From NCBI RefSeq assembly GCF_001625215.2, contig NC_030383.2, positions 45,628,380 to 45,692,379 of the forward strand: DNA of 64,000 nt. Reading direction: 5' to 3'. The DNA comes from Daucus carota subsp. sativus. Taxonomy: Eukaryota > Streptophyta > Magnoliopsida > Apiales > Apiaceae. Each line of letters starts with the position of its first letter. The first letter of the stretch is position 1. The position numbers and the translations under genes are program-made. The notes beneath the pieces are model-generated. The model was not told the DNA's origin. It was given only the letters and a program-made list of their open reading frames with translations, and searched no databases. This document shows positions 33,201-44,612 of this stretch, piece after piece.

Positions 33201-34316
33201 GGCTTTTCTGAGAAGCACAGACTGGGTACTGGAGCCTATGGTACAGTTTATGCTGGGAAGCTCCACAATGATGAGTGGGTTGCAATAAAGAAACTAAGAC
33301 ATCGTGATGCTGATGGAATTGACCAAATCATGAATGAGATAAAGCTTTTGTCCTCGGTGAGCCATCAGAATCTAGTTCGCCTTTTGGGTTGCTGCATTGA
33401 GAAGGGTGAACAGATTCTTGTCTATGAATACATGCCCAATGGAACTTTAGCTCAGCATCTACAAGGAGAAAGGGGCAAGGGCCTTCCATGGACTGTACGC
33501 CTTACCATTGCAACCGAGACTGCACATGCAATTGCTCATCTACATACCGCTACACATCCCCCAATTTATCACAGAGACATTAAATCTAGTAATATACTTT
33601 TAGATGTTAACTTCAACTCCAAGGTAGCTGATTTTGGTCTTTCAAGGCTCGGCATGACAGATGATTCTCACATTTCCACAGCCCCACAAGGGACTCCCGG
33701 CTATGTTGATCCACAGTACCATCAAAACTTCCATCTTTCAGACAAAAGTGATGTTTACAGTTTTGGCGTGGTTCTTGTAGAGATTATAAGTGCAATGAAA
33801 GTGGTTGATTTCACTCGACCTCCCACTGAGATTAATCTAGCTGCTATTGCTATCGACAAGATAGGAAAAGGTCGTGTGGATGATATAATAGATCCGTTCC
33901 TTGAACCTAATAGAGATGCATGGACTTTGTCATCTATTCACAAGGTAGCTGAGTTAGCTTTCCGATGTCTTGCTTTTCACAAGGACATGAGACCTTCTAT
34001 GACGGAAGTTGCAGAAGAACTAGAACATGTCAGACTTAGTGGTTGGGCACCAATCGACGAAAATATAGGCATGGGATCATCGGTGTCATCTTCGTGTGCA
34101 TCGCCATTTAATGGAAGTGAGCTGTCAGTAGGCGGCACTAACATAAAGAAAGCAGGCATAGGAAGTCGAAGGGTGATAGTCACACAAAGAGAAGTAGCTT
34201 GCCTCACTACAATGGAAGAAGTTAGTGATAGCTCCCCTGTTTCTGTTCATGATCCGTGGTTAAGCGATCAGAGCTCACCCTCCACAAACAGCTTGCTGGG
34301 TAACATTACTCACTAA
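30232..34316 (+). CDS. Wall-associated receptor kinase-like protein, WAKL14-like
   Basis: Three exons, 30232-30964, 32773-32847 and 33028-34316, give 698 residues. A signal peptide (about 1-22) is followed by a Cys-rich galacturonan-binding-type region starting CSRVCGAHKSTQIHVQYPFG. A Cys-rich EGF-like stretch ends exon 1 (CKCVAQADCVN ... CRCKSGFEGDG). A membrane helix spans about 264-288. The kinase domain has the G-loop GTGAYGTVYAG (from 336), Lys in VAIKKL (357), HRDIKSSNILL (from 451), DFGLSRL (from 471) and GTPGYVDPQY, so it is an active-type RD Ser/Thr kinase. The domain order and sequence are closest to Arabidopsis WAKL14. WAK-type kinases sit in the plasma membrane and sense the wall; the ligand here is unknown. 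The 1.8 kb first intron holds no gene. Confidence 0.9.
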
Positions 34317-34592
34317 ACGCACCTATATAAAGTTATTAATAGCTTGAGTGAATTGTTCATGTTAATATTATACAGGACTGTCAGGTATTCAAGAGCAGAA
34401 AGTTATACGTTGTCACTAAACTCTTTTCGCCATTTTTTCATAGCCTTCCCATTCCATAGAATGGAAGTTTTAAAGGACTTGCATCATCTCTGTCACTAAT
34501 ATTGAAGAAATTTATGTATACTATTTTATATAATCATCTCGAATACAAATCACAAAACAATATTTTTCTAGGACGAAACAAAAAGATAACAT

Positions 34593-35063
34593 TCAAGATT
34601 TCTGAGCTTCAGGTCCTAGAATACCATTTACAACAGCACTAGCCACCAAAACTCCCACAAATTCTGCTCCAGCCACCACTCCAGCCTGCGCGAGGCCTCC
34701 GAAGCTCAGCACGGTCTCAATCTCCTCCTCAGCCGATTCCACTCCCCTCTCTGCAGCTTCTATCCCCTTCTCAGCTGTCTCTAGTCCCTTCTCTGCAGTC
34801 TCGAAACCTTCCTTGACTATCTCCTCGGCTTCCTCCTCCGCCTTCTCTAACTTCTTCCGTAATCCAAAAAATCCAATACCCTCAGCTCTGGATGGTAGCT
34901 CCATGGCCTTCAGTGACAGAGTTGAGGTGAGCAGGAGCAAGCATTGCCTCCTTCCGTTGGTAGGCACCACAAACTGTGCATGCTTAGGAGTGTTCGCGTT
35001 GCGGGCGGAGAGTGCTGCATTGTGCACACTTTTTATGGAGAGAGTAGAGCCTGCAGAAGCCAT
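34593..35063 (-). CDS. Probable plastid protein with ETAEKG repeats, unknown function
   Basis: 156 residues on the minus strand, 277 bases after the WAKL stop and convergent with it. The first ~40 residues are Ser/Ala/Arg-rich, like a chloroplast transit peptide. They are followed by NGRRQCLLLLTSTLSL and SRAEG, which resembles a twin-arginine thylakoid lumen signal ending at an AxA-like site. Residues about 70-115 are a charged helix built of near-heptads FETAEKG, LETAEKG, IEAAERG, VESAEEE. The end is a hydrophobic Gly/Ala/Val segment (AGVVAGAEFVGVLVASAVV) that could span or lie in a membrane. I recall conserved plant plastid proteins of this build with no assigned function. The lumen assignment is inference. 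Confidence 0.8.
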   Translation of the reverse strand: MASAGSTLSIKSVHNAALSARNANTPKHAQFVVPTNGRRQCLLLLTSTLSLKAMELPSRAEGIGFFGLRKKLEKAEEEAEEIVKEGFETAEKGLETAEKGIEAAERGVESAEEEIETVLSFGGLAQAGVVAGAEFVGVLVASAVVNGILGPEAQKS

Positions 35064-35176
35064 GAATTTTCTTGAGGAGTTGATGAAAATTTGCTCAAGA
35101 GAAAAGGCTCATCCTTTGGAGACTATATTTTGTGGTTTGTGAACCATATGCAACTCAGATAGAAGATAACGTGGAC

Positions 35177-35184
35177 GTTTAAAT
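35177..35184 (-). promoter_or_regulatory. TATA box of the plastid protein gene
   Basis: tatttaaa read on the minus strand, about 115 bases before the ATG at 35,063. Just downstream on the same strand are ccacgt and gttatc, G-box-like and I-box-like words typical of light-regulated plastid genes. Confidence 0.45.
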
Positions 35185-35189
35185 AACCA

Positions 35190-36395
35190 TCCGTCAACAC
35201 TGGACAACAGGACAAGTGGAGAAAAGTGTAGTAATCCCCGAGCCTCTCCCTATTTGTAGTGGCTTTCGCCTTTCAGTAATGTCCACTTTATAAACAACAC
35301 TCACATCTCATAAAACTCTTATAACAAATTTAGATATTATGTAAAAAAATTTGAAAGGGTCAGTCCGTCTGTGATATTGTAGAATACATAATTATTATTA
35401 AATAAAAAAATATAGATATTTGGAGCATTTTCTATGTGAAAAGAAAGAATTCTAACTTCTTGGTTAAAAATATAAATATAGCCAACCGGGCGGCCCAAAA
35501 TTAGGAGTTCCAAATTTTTTTGGTTAAAGTTGTAAGGAAGCCGTTTTTTAAAAATTGCTTTAAAATAGAGAAATACTAATACTGTGAGCACGGTTTTTTG
35601 AAAGAGACCTTAAAAAAAGGACAGAGTGAGTCTAATTTCTATGTTAATCATTCATTAATATAATTTTCAAAAACTATCATAAAAATGACTATAAAATTCA
35701 AAGAAGATGGGTGAAAACTTAATTATATCTTTGTGTAAATAATGTTATTATAATGATAAAAATGAGAATATGACATCATTTATAATATTTATGAAATCAG
35801 AATTTTGTAGGTGTGCTCATTGAGACACCAACATCAATTTTAGTTGACGGATTTTCATTTATTTGGATTACTTTATAAAGGGCACCAACATCAATTTTAG
35901 TTGATGGATCTTCATTTATTCGGATTACATTATAAAGGGCGTTTGATTTTTTACATGTATTCTAAAGAGGTTTGATTATATATTTAAAATTGGTATTTTT
36001 TAAAAAAATATTCTGAATAAAATTATTTATATTATATTTTTATTCAAAAATTATAAAAATATTAATAATTGTTATATTGTCAAAGCACCTAAATTTAGGT
36101 GTAAAATCAAACAGGGGTAATAATTTTTCTTGAAATTCACATATAAAACTACTCTCTCCGTCTCTTTTTATTTGTTACTTTGTCTTTTTGCACGTAATTT
36201 AAAATGATTAAAAATATATATTTCTGCTTGTTTTTTTAAAATTTTCTTTTTATAAATTTAAAGATAAGTTATAGACTTTAATTCAGAAAAAACTTAAAAT
36301 AATAAGAAAAATTATGTCTTAATCACCTTAAATATGTGAAAAAATCAAAAACAACTAAAGAAGGACGTATTAAAATTTTTAAATGTGACCCGGGG
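35190..36395. other. Intergenic AT-rich DNA with small repeats
   Basis: Contains a 57-bp tandem duplication (35,826-35,939) and a Stowaway-like degraded MITE (about 36,151-36,372; actctctccgtctctttttatttgt on one side, aaagaaggacgta on the other). No gene seen. Confidence 0.45.
35826..35939 (+). repeat. 57-bp tandem duplication
   Basis: Two head-to-tail copies of a unit starting caccaacatcaattttagtt and ending tataaaggg, with four visible base differences. Confidence 0.8.
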
Positions 36396-36399
36396 GCTA

Positions 36400-36543
36400 G
36401 GAGAATATAAATGAGTTGTTAAAAGTGAAGAGTCAAAGAATAACCGAAAATCGCGTAATACCAAGAAAACAATTGAGTGCGGGGGCCACAGCTGTAATAA
36501 GTGTAACAACTAACACGTGTCTGCGTTATCATCGACACCCGAC
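36400..36543 (+). promoter_or_regulatory. COR413 promoter region
   Basis: gaatataaatg near 36,401-36,411 is a TATA candidate. A G-box/ABRE core cacgtg lies at 36,514-36,519 inside acacgtgt, and a ccgac word at 36,539-36,543 resembles the core of cold-response (CRT/DRE) elements, though the preceding base is c, not a/g. These fit the ABA and cold induction known for COR413 genes; function is inference. Confidence 0.4.
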
Positions 36544-36635
36544 CCATACAGAGAAAGCTCCAGTAACTAGTGTCATTGTTATCACAAAACAATTGAGAAG
36601 TGAGGAAAAACACACACCCAACTGAAGCGAGAGAA

Positions 36636-39251
36636 ATGGTGAGGGGCAACTTTTTGGCGATGAAAACTGATCATGTGAGCCAGGACATTATAAATTCAGA
36701 CATGAATGAGCTTAAAATGGCTGCCACGAATCTGATTGCGGATGCTACCAGGCTTGGTGGCCTTGGCTTCGGGACTTCTTTTCTTAAATGGGTCGCTACC
36801 TTCGCTGCTATGTCAGTCTCTCTCTCTCTCTCGTTTGATATGCTACAGTGTTTTTCATTTGGGCTTTCTTAGAACAATTCTAGTATGTCCTCTGGCTGTG
36901 TTGATAAACAGATATTATATCTGTACATAGTATTAAAAACTGATTAACTAGTATAATAATCCGAAATTGATAAGTGCTACAGTGATATGTTATTTACTCA
37001 TTTACATTATGACCCTTATACTAGCCTTTTAATCCAATGCATGAAGTGACCAATTCTCCTAAAACCGAGGGCTTAGCATTCTAACATTCCTTCTCACTTG
37101 AAAGCGCATTTTTGGGTCGAGAGTGTATCACAGGAGCCCATCCTTGGGGCATTACCAAGATCATATAGTATTCTAACATTCCCTCTCACTCGAAAGCCCA
37201 TTTTTGAGTCGAGAGTGGATCACACTTCCCCATGTCTGAGTTCTGATACCAGGTTAAATGAACCATTCTCCTAAAATATCAAGGTGTTAGGAGGAGGGCT
37301 TACCAGGATCATATAGTATTCTAACATCTTGGAGCTTTAAGTTTTGTCAATTGTATGCTTTACTCCCTTTAAATTTGTTAGATGTATGTTGTGATCCTCG
37401 CTTAGCGAGTGTTTTTTCCTGCCAAATTGGAGGGTGCAAGGGTTAGCATATATAATTGACAAACTTTAAGGATCGTCAGTACGACTTTTCATTTCCTTTT
37501 CTGTCTTTCAATAAGTAGTCAGCTGTGGGCTAAGAAACCTCGTAGTCAGACTTAACATTGATTGAAGCAGCTGCTGGAGAAACGCGGTTTTCAGTTAGAA
37601 AGCTGAATATATCCTTAATGGAGTAGCGGAGGGCGTTGGGACTCATTCGAGGTCTCTCATAAGAGTATATTTTTGGTATAAAAAAAAAAGATGAAGTATT
37701 CGTGTGTACTGCCTAATAGAACTTTAGGGTCAAATTGTAAAAGACCCTGGTATAGTAGTATAGTGAGGTAAGAACTTAAAGAAATTTGAAGTGGACTTTA
37801 TATAATTATGTGATTCTATGGCGGAGATCTGGTGTCCTGTCTTGAATAAACATGTACATGCTTACTGGCGGTTACCTGATATATATTATATGTTACCGTA
37901 GTATCTGTTGTGCTTAAATGTTCTTTCTATTTAACAAAAGAGGCTTGCACTTCAACATTTATGAAACTTAAGCTTTGTGATAGCTCGGACGCGTACCTCA
38001 ACATTTATGAATATTTTTTAATCCATTTAAAGATAGTTGTAGTTTTTGACTTGTGTGTATATCAACACTGCACCGTTTTTTGCAGTTATCTGCTGATATT
38101 GGATCGAACACACTGGAGGACAAACATGTTGACTGGGCTCCTAGTACCTTACATTTTTTTCAGTTTTCCTTGGGGTTTGTTCAACTTCTTTAGGTGAATA
38201 TCTCTACTTGAACTACTTACCGCACATAAAATTCTGTAATTTCTTTTTTTACCATCTATATCTTAAATGTTACCCATCTATAGGAGCATCTTCACTTTTT
38301 GATTTATCTACTTAGGGGGGAAGTGGGAAAATGGATTGCTTTCATAGCAGTTGTTTTAAGGCTTTTCTTCCCAAGACATTTCCCAGGTAAAAGAATGTGT
38401 ATATTACTTGGTTTCCCCACTTTTTATATAGACGCTTAGTTGTCTTTTAAATATACAGTAGTGTTCTATTTTATATTCACACCACTTATATTGATTAGCA
38501 GACTTGAGTTTTTTGACTCTGTATTTTAAATTTTTTCTTAAAATTCCAATACTAAAGGGTACTTAGTTTGTTGCTGGAAGTTGCTTTATGTCCAGTACTC
38601 TAGTCCCTTTGCTGATCCATGATTCTCCATCTCTTAACAATATCGAGTCTGTACATCACTCTCTGGTATTCAGAATCCTTCACTCCTGTATGTCAGATGT
38701 GACATTTCACATTGTTGCATTCTTGGCTCCTGCCTCTGGGGTGTCGTCGTGGAAAGTTTTTTGGAGCGATTTAATTTTATGCCTCAAGTTTGTGAGGGCA
38801 ATCGTGAAACTTACGGATTCTGTTCGATTATCGTAGTAATATGTGCATTAGTAGCAAGAATAATATCTGATCTTTCAAATGGTTGCCTTGTATATTCCAA
38901 TGGAGGCTTTTGTATAAATGCATTTCTCTATCATATGTGGTTTGTTTGTGATACATTGGCTTTCATCCATCAGTTCTTACTATTGCTTTGTTTGCAGACT
39001 GGCTTGAGATGCCTGGGTCCTTGATTCTTCTGCTGGTGGTTGCTCCCGGTTTCTTTGCCTACACAGTAAAGGATAGCTGGGTTGGGGTTGCAATATGTCT
39101 TGTAATTGGTTGTTACCTGCTGCAAGAGCATATTCGGGCATCTGGAGGATTTAGAAATTCCTTCACAGAACGCCATGGTATCTCAAACACTCTTGGCATC
39201 ATCCTTCTGTTGGTGTATCCAGTGTGGTCTTTAGTTCTGCATATTGTGTAA
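36636..39251 (+). CDS. Cold-regulated 413 plasma membrane protein
   Basis: Four exons, 36636-36811, 38086-38193, 38316-38386 and 38998-39251, encode 202 residues, the usual size. Landmarks: LAMKTDHVSQDIINSDM near the N-terminus, LGGLGFGTSFLKW, then YLLILDRTHWRTNMLTGLL, GKWIAFIAVVLRLFFPRHFP, DWLEMPGSLILLLVVAPGF, and the signature GCYLLQEHIRASGGFRNSF before a last hydrophobic segment. The family has several membrane helices and is induced by cold and ABA; it is thought to stabilise membranes. Intron 1 (1.27 kb) carries two partial copies of a cattc-cc-tctcac-gaaagc-catttttg-gtcgagagtg unit (37,079-37,133 and 37,170-37,224), transposon debris that does not affect coding. The start follows family alignment, although an in-frame ATG lies upstream at 36,600. 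Confidence 0.93.
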
Positions 39252-39695
39252 AGCATGTTGAGGCATGCATCCATCAAATTTTCCAATCTACTTGTCTAGT
39301 CGTCATGTCTGAACAGATTTCTTGAAATAAAGAATAAAGTATCTGTAAAATAGTACTCTCACCTTGATTTTCTTTAGCACACATGGTTTAAAAAACAATG
39401 CTTATATGTAGATCAGGGATAGTCATGGCCTTGCTATGCAGGGAGTATGGAAATAGTCCGAGATGTTTGATGAACAGTTGCCTGGGTGATAAATCAGTTA
39501 TATTGTGATTGCTAGGCTTTTGGAATTTGGCTCGGTTTGAGAGTTTATGAACCTAATACAAGTGGGTGTGGTATCTATAAATAAATTACTGCAGTAGTAA
39601 ATTATACTAAAGCGAACATATTCGAATGAGCAACTGTTTCACAAGAATCACAACGTTACGCAACCTTAAAGACTACTTATGATGGTATTAACTAA
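39252..39695. other. COR413 3' region
   Basis: Probable 3' UTR with a polyadenylation-like aaataaag at about 39,325, then unremarkable sequence. No gene seen. Confidence 0.4.
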
Positions 39696-39828
39696 GGGGT
39701 GTTTGGTTCATGGTTAATGAGCCTAGTTAACAGAAATCAGAACTTTAATCCCATGAGAAGTGTTTGGATTAGTTACCATACCATTCCCATTCCCGATTCG
39801 CATTCCCAACTTTAATCCAAACGCCTCC
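39696..39828. mobile_element. Short Tourist-like MITE
   Basis: ggggtgtttggttcatgg at the left and ccaaacgcctcc at the right are inverted repeats with two mismatches. taa flanks both sides (39,693-39,695 and 39,829-39,831). 133 bp. Confidence 0.6.
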
Positions 39829-40266
39829 TAAAACTACATATCTTATGCTATACAAGTGTGCAATGTTAAATGTTAATTATAAGATAGTGTATCAAATGAA
39901 AATATTACAGTAAATCATATATAATTTTAACAATTTTGAGGACTATTTATCATACATGGTATGGTACGCTATCATTTACCCTTGCCACAAGATAAATATT
40001 CGGAGATCTCTACTATTTTACTATGCAAGTCAATGTTTGATCAGCTATCCATCGCTTTACATAGGTGACCAAATATCTTCATGTTAAAATCTAAAGTTGC
40101 CACATTGGACAACATGAAACCAGAGATATGAGCTCAAAGCAACCAATGAAATTATACCTTATCCTAATCTCTTATCTTCCCTGAACCTAAGCCACCTATT
40201 AATTCCTCTACTTGTACAACTACTATTACTACTACATCCTGGACACCGGATAGATTGCACAAATCA

Positions 40267-41464
40267 ATGGCAGCCTCACTCCAAGCAGCTGCAACTTTCA
40301 TGCAACACAGCAGGGTGGGAGGTATCCAAACCCGACCTACCCTACAACTGAGGTCTTCTCCTAGCCTTTGCAAGGCTTTCGGCGTAGAATCCACCGGAGC
40401 TAGGGTGACATGCTCCCTGCAATCTGATCTTAAGAGCTTGGCTCACAAGTGTGCTGACGCAGCCAAAGTTGCCGCCTTTGCCCTTGCCACTTCTGCGCTT
40501 GTAGTTTCTGTATGTGATTAGACACAAAGTTTTGCTATAACAACAAACTGTTATGTAGATGTTCCCCGGAGTTGATCATGAATGACAGGCGCAGATTGTT
40601 CATGCATTTTTTTTTCCTGCATTTCATAACAAAAATTTATTAGAATCATGCTCACAATATTACTACTGCTATTTGTACCAAAAGAAACTGATTATTTGGA
40701 TTTTACAGGGTGCGGGTGCTGAAGGTGTTCCAAAGAGGCTAACTTATGATGAAATTCAAAGCAAGACATATATGGAAGTGAAGGGAACTGGAACTGCTAA
40801 CCAGTGCCCAACCATTGAAGGTGGATCTGAAAGCTTCACTTTCAAGGCTGGCAAATACAATGCCAAGAAGTTCTGTCTAGAACCTACATCATTTACTGTG
40901 AAAGCTGAGAGTGTAGGAAAGAACGGCCCACCTGAATTCCAGAAGACCAAACTTATGACCCGCTTGACCTATACACTAGATGAAATTGAGGGACCCTTTG
41001 AGGTTGCATCAGATGGAAGCGTTAAGTTTGAGGAGAAAGATGGAATTGATTATGCTGCTGTTACAGTTCAGCTTCCTGGCGGAGAGCGTGTGCCCTTCCT
41101 CTTCACAATTAAGCAGCTAGTAGCATCTGGAAAACCAGATAGCTTTTCGGGAGATTTTCTTGTGCCATCTTACAGGGGTTCATCCTTTCTTGACCCAAAA
41201 GGCCGAGGTGGTTCCACTGGTTACGATAACGCAGTTGCATTACCTGCTGGAGGAAGAGGAGATGAAGAGGAGCTTGCTAAGGAGAATACAAAGAATACAG
41301 CATCTTCAACTGGGAAGATTACCTTTAGTGTTACCAACAGCAAGCCAGAGACTGGGGAGGTGATTGGAGTGTTTGAGAGCATTCAACCATCTGATACTGA
41401 TTTGGGAGCTAAGGTTCCCAAGGATGTGAAAATCCAAGGTGTATGGTATGCTCAACTTGATTAG
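40267..41464 (+). CDS. psbO: Oxygen-evolving enhancer protein 1 (33-kDa subunit of photosystem II)
   Basis: Two exons, 40267-40509 and 40709-41464, give 332 residues. The first ~85 residues are a bipartite targeting peptide: a Ser/Arg-rich stroma-targeting part, then a hydrophobic lumen signal ([14 protein letters not shown]) ending at GAGA. The mature protein starts [20 protein letters not shown]. The two Cys of the conserved disulfide are in NQCPTIEGG and KKFCLEP. Later landmarks are [54 protein letters not shown] and the C-terminus VWYAQLD. PsbO stabilises the Mn4CaO5 cluster on the lumen side of photosystem II. All family landmarks are intact. The single intron lies just before the cleavage region. 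The promoter shows an I-box-like cttatcttcc near 40,171 but no clear TATA, common in photosystem genes. Confidence 0.97.
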
Positions 41465-42536
41465 TAGGGTAGAATCAACTGTAATTTGTTTCTTGGTTAA
41501 GATTTTGTTGTGCTATAATCTTGTTGATGAAGTCTCGACTGACCCTGTAAGGCGTAAGCTTTGAGACTATTATCTTGATTGTATATTATGATAATCGGAT
41601 AAGAACTTCAAAATCCTTTAAATTTCAAGTATCAAGACCTTGTAATAAATAAGCTTAACAAGCTTGAATGTAATAAACTAGGCATCAAATTCGAAGATCC
41701 TATCTGCATTATAATTATGCAGGCATTATCTACCAAACAATAAAGAAACCTTGTAAGTTTTGCATAAGTAGAAAAATACCTTACAAGTTTGAAAGTTCCA
41801 GCAGAGATTACTATTGCCAATTAAGATATGAAACAAATGCACACTTGCCACTTTACTCCAATATAGGAATCTTTAAGCTTCCAACCCTCGCATTGTAAGT
41901 ATCAAACTACGGATCATGACTGTAGCATTAGCACCTTCAATAAGGCGAGATCTACTCCCGAGTATATATCACCGTGCACTTTGGTGGTAAACAATATGAC
42001 TTCCAATTTCTTCTTAAGACTATAGTGATTTGTGATATTCCGTAATATACCCTATTTGAAGGATCTTAAATCTCAAAAAGTTTTCATGTATGTAGTCCTT
42101 TGAGCCATTGACACCACACTATGTGTCATAGCCTGATAAACAAGACAAACATCAGCCGGTTTCCTCTCTCAGGACATTCTCGGAAATGTTTTGAAAGATG
42201 ATGCAAGCAGCACTCCAGGTATACTTTGCACGGCTGCTCTCCAGTTCCAAAAAATGGTCACAGTATACAAAGAATAGAATTACGTTAAGGATACAGTCAT
42301 TATTCCATCAAAGGAAATGTTTTGTTGAGTTGACTGCTCTTTAATCTGTATGCACCTGTTGCATGGCATTTAAAAAGGGAATGTTAGAGCCAGGGTGTCG
42401 AACTAGTTTCTTTCATCCCACCTGTCATAACCTGAGGTGTCTCCGAAAGTATCAAAAGTATGCAGACTTTTCCATTCCTTGCAAATCACAACCCCCTTAA
42501 AAAGAGTACTCTAATCATGCCTTATTAAAGTCGATC
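41465..42536. other. Convergent 3' regions of psbO and the PPR gene
   Basis: Probable 3' UTR of psbO, then about 900 bases without open frames or recognised repeats, which include the PPR 3' UTR on the minus strand. Confidence 0.45.
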
Positions 42537-44612
42537 TTACCAAAAGTCTTTGCAGGAACAAGTTCCATCTTTAAAATGATGAAACCTTAAAGAATCTCTC
42601 ACAACAATTTGTACACCGACAATCTTTGCAATAAATTTAATAGCATTATGGCAATCGCCACATATTCGCAAGTTCTTAAATACCCTAACTGACGACTCCC
42701 CGTTCAAATTGAGTATTGCATAAGCAACAGCAAGTCTCTCACAGTGATTGCACAAACTATCCTCCTTTTCCTCTTGATCTAGATCCTGTAGAACAAATTC
42801 AGTGTCAGGCAGATACCCCGCTAACTTCATCTTTTGACCCATATCATCTAAAAACCTATAGATTTCAGCACTGTCGTAGTTGCTGATATCACCAACAACA
42901 AAGTTATGCACTTTGTTTTTCACCTGAACCCAACTACAACCTGGCACTTTCTTGACACCTTTGTCTCTCATAGATTTCCTGACCTCAGCGGCCTCTCTCC
43001 AAAGCTTTGCAGCAACAAAGATATTCGATAATAACACAAAATTTCCAGGGTTGTCAGGTTCGATCTCAAAAAGTCTTTTCGCTGCAATTTGTCCCAGATC
43101 TACATTCTTATATATTCGGCATGCACCAAGCAAGGCTCCCCAAGCAGCAGCACTTGGTTCTATTGGCATTTCTTGGATGAAACGATATGCCTCTTCAAGC
43201 CGACCACCTCGACTTAGAACATCAACCATGCAGGAATAGTGTTCAGAATCAGGTTCGATGTCGTGATCAATTTTCATTGAATAGAAAGTCGAGATTCCCT
43301 CATCTACAAGCCGTGAGTGGCTGCATCCACAAAGAACAGCAGTAAAAGTAACAGAATTAGTTTGTATACCTAACTTCACCATTTTATGGAACAACAACAA
43401 GGCTTCCTCCCCATTTCCATGCATCGAATTGGCCATTATAATTGTGTTCCAGGCAATCGTATCCTTTACTGGCATCATTTGGAAAACTCTACATGAACGT
43501 TGCAATTCACCACACTTCGCATACATATATACTAGAGCAGTTGTTGCTGTTATGTCATCAAGGAACCAGTGCCTAAACATAAACCCATGGATCTCCTTTC
43601 CACTCCTTAAGCTTTCTAAATGAGTACAAGCAGGTAGCACGCTAGTAATTGTAATATGATTCGGCTTCAATCCTGATTTTTGCATTTGAATAGCTATCTC
43701 AAGTGCTTGCTCTGTTCTCCCATTTTGGACGCATCCACCAATTATAGCATTCCAGGAAGCATAATTCAGTCTGATTCCTTCGTTTCTCATTCGACTAAAC
43801 GTAGTAAAGGCCTTATCAAATTCTCCATTTCCAAAGTAAGCTGTTAAGATCACATTCCATGATACAATATCCCTCCGACTCATATTCTCAAACACCAATC
43901 GCGCTTTATCAATACATAAACAACTAGCATACATGTCCACAAGCGCACTACTCACAAAAACATTCTCCTCCATTCCATTCTTCATCACATATCCATGAAC
44001 CTCTCTTCCAGCATTCAGATCCTTCAACCTCGAACAAACAGGAAGGACAGAAGACACCGAAACACTATTAGCTCTCACACCATCCGAACCCATCTCCCGA
44101 AATACCCGGAAACCTTCCCTCAACATTCCACAATTAAAATAACAAGAACACAACGAAGTCCAAGAAATCACATCTCTAACCTGCAAAGAGCTAAAAACAT
44201 CCTTAGCACCATCAATGTACCTACATTTCCCAAACATATCAATCAAAGCATTCCCAAGAAACAAATCACCGTGAAAACCAAACCGCTTAACGTCATTACC
44301 AATCTCTTTAGCTTTAGTAACCTCACTTAAAGAAGCACAAGCCTTGACAACAGACAAAAGTGCCAACTTATCAGGCTGAATATCTCTCGCCCTCAGCTCA
44401 GAATACAAGTTCAAAGCTTCCTTAGCATGACCCTGTTTTGTATAAGCATTAATCAGGACAGTACATGAATGTATATCTGGTTGGAGAATTTTATCAAACA
44501 GCTGGCGGGCACGTAGTAAGTCACCTGAGTTTAAATATATTTTGATGAATTTGAGACTTAAATGGGGTGGAAGATTGGTTGGCAACTTTGAAAGCACGCT
44601 CATCGAATTCAT
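42537..44612 (-). CDS. PLS-class pentatricopeptide repeat protein with E and DYW domains
   Basis: An intronless gene of 691 residues. About a dozen PLS-type PPR repeats cover residues ~20-500 (for example VISWTSLCSCYFNCGMLREG, GLKPNHITITSVLPACTHLE). They are followed by E/E+ motifs (PSAAAWGALLGACRIYKNVD, PDNPGNFVLLSNIFVAAKLW) and a DYW cytidine deaminase-like domain. In that domain the zinc-binding HxE is HCE in LCNHCERLAVAYAI, and the CxxC is CGDC in RICGDCHNAIKF. The protein ends CSCKDFW, with Phe replacing the usual Tyr of the DYW tripeptide. DYW PPR proteins edit C to U in chloroplast or mitochondrial RNA at sites chosen by the repeats. It resembles Arabidopsis At1g20230 as I recall. The N-terminus is short and its target organelle is not clear from sequence. 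Confidence 0.93.
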   Translation of the reverse strand: MNSMSVLSKLPTNLPPHLSLKFIKIYLNSGDLLRARQLFDKILQPDIHSCTVLINAYTKQGHAKEALNLYSELRARDIQPDKLALLSVVKACASLSEVTKAKEIGNDVKRFGFHGDLFLGNALIDMFGKCRYIDGAKDVFSSLQVRDVISWTSLCSCYFNCGMLREGFRVFREMGSDGVRANSVSVSSVLPVCSRLKDLNAGREVHGYVMKNGMEENVFVSSALVDMYASCLCIDKARLVFENMSRRDIVSWNVILTAYFGNGEFDKAFTTFSRMRNEGIRLNYASWNAIIGGCVQNGRTEQALEIAIQMQKSGLKPNHITITSVLPACTHLESLRSGKEIHGFMFRHWFLDDITATTALVYMYAKCGELQRSCRVFQMMPVKDTIAWNTIIMANSMHGNGEEALLLFHKMVKLGIQTNSVTFTAVLCGCSHSRLVDEGISTFYSMKIDHDIEPDSEHYSCMVDVLSRGGRLEEAYRFIQEMPIEPSAAAWGALLGACRIYKNVDLGQIAAKRLFEIEPDNPGNFVLLSNIFVAAKLWREAAEVRKSMRDKGVKKVPGCSWVQVKNKVHNFVVGDISNYDSAEIYRFLDDMGQKMKLAGYLPDTEFVLQDLDQEEKEDSLCNHCERLAVAYAILNLNGESSVRVFKNLRICGDCHNAIKFIAKIVGVQIVVRDSLRFHHFKDGTCSCKDFW

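Noticed and set aside
38588-38836. Open frames inside COR413 intron 3
   Set aside because: Intron DNA between well supported exons; no domain.
42952-44330. Plus-strand open frames opposite the PPR gene
   Set aside because: Antisense shadows of a long intact coding sequence.
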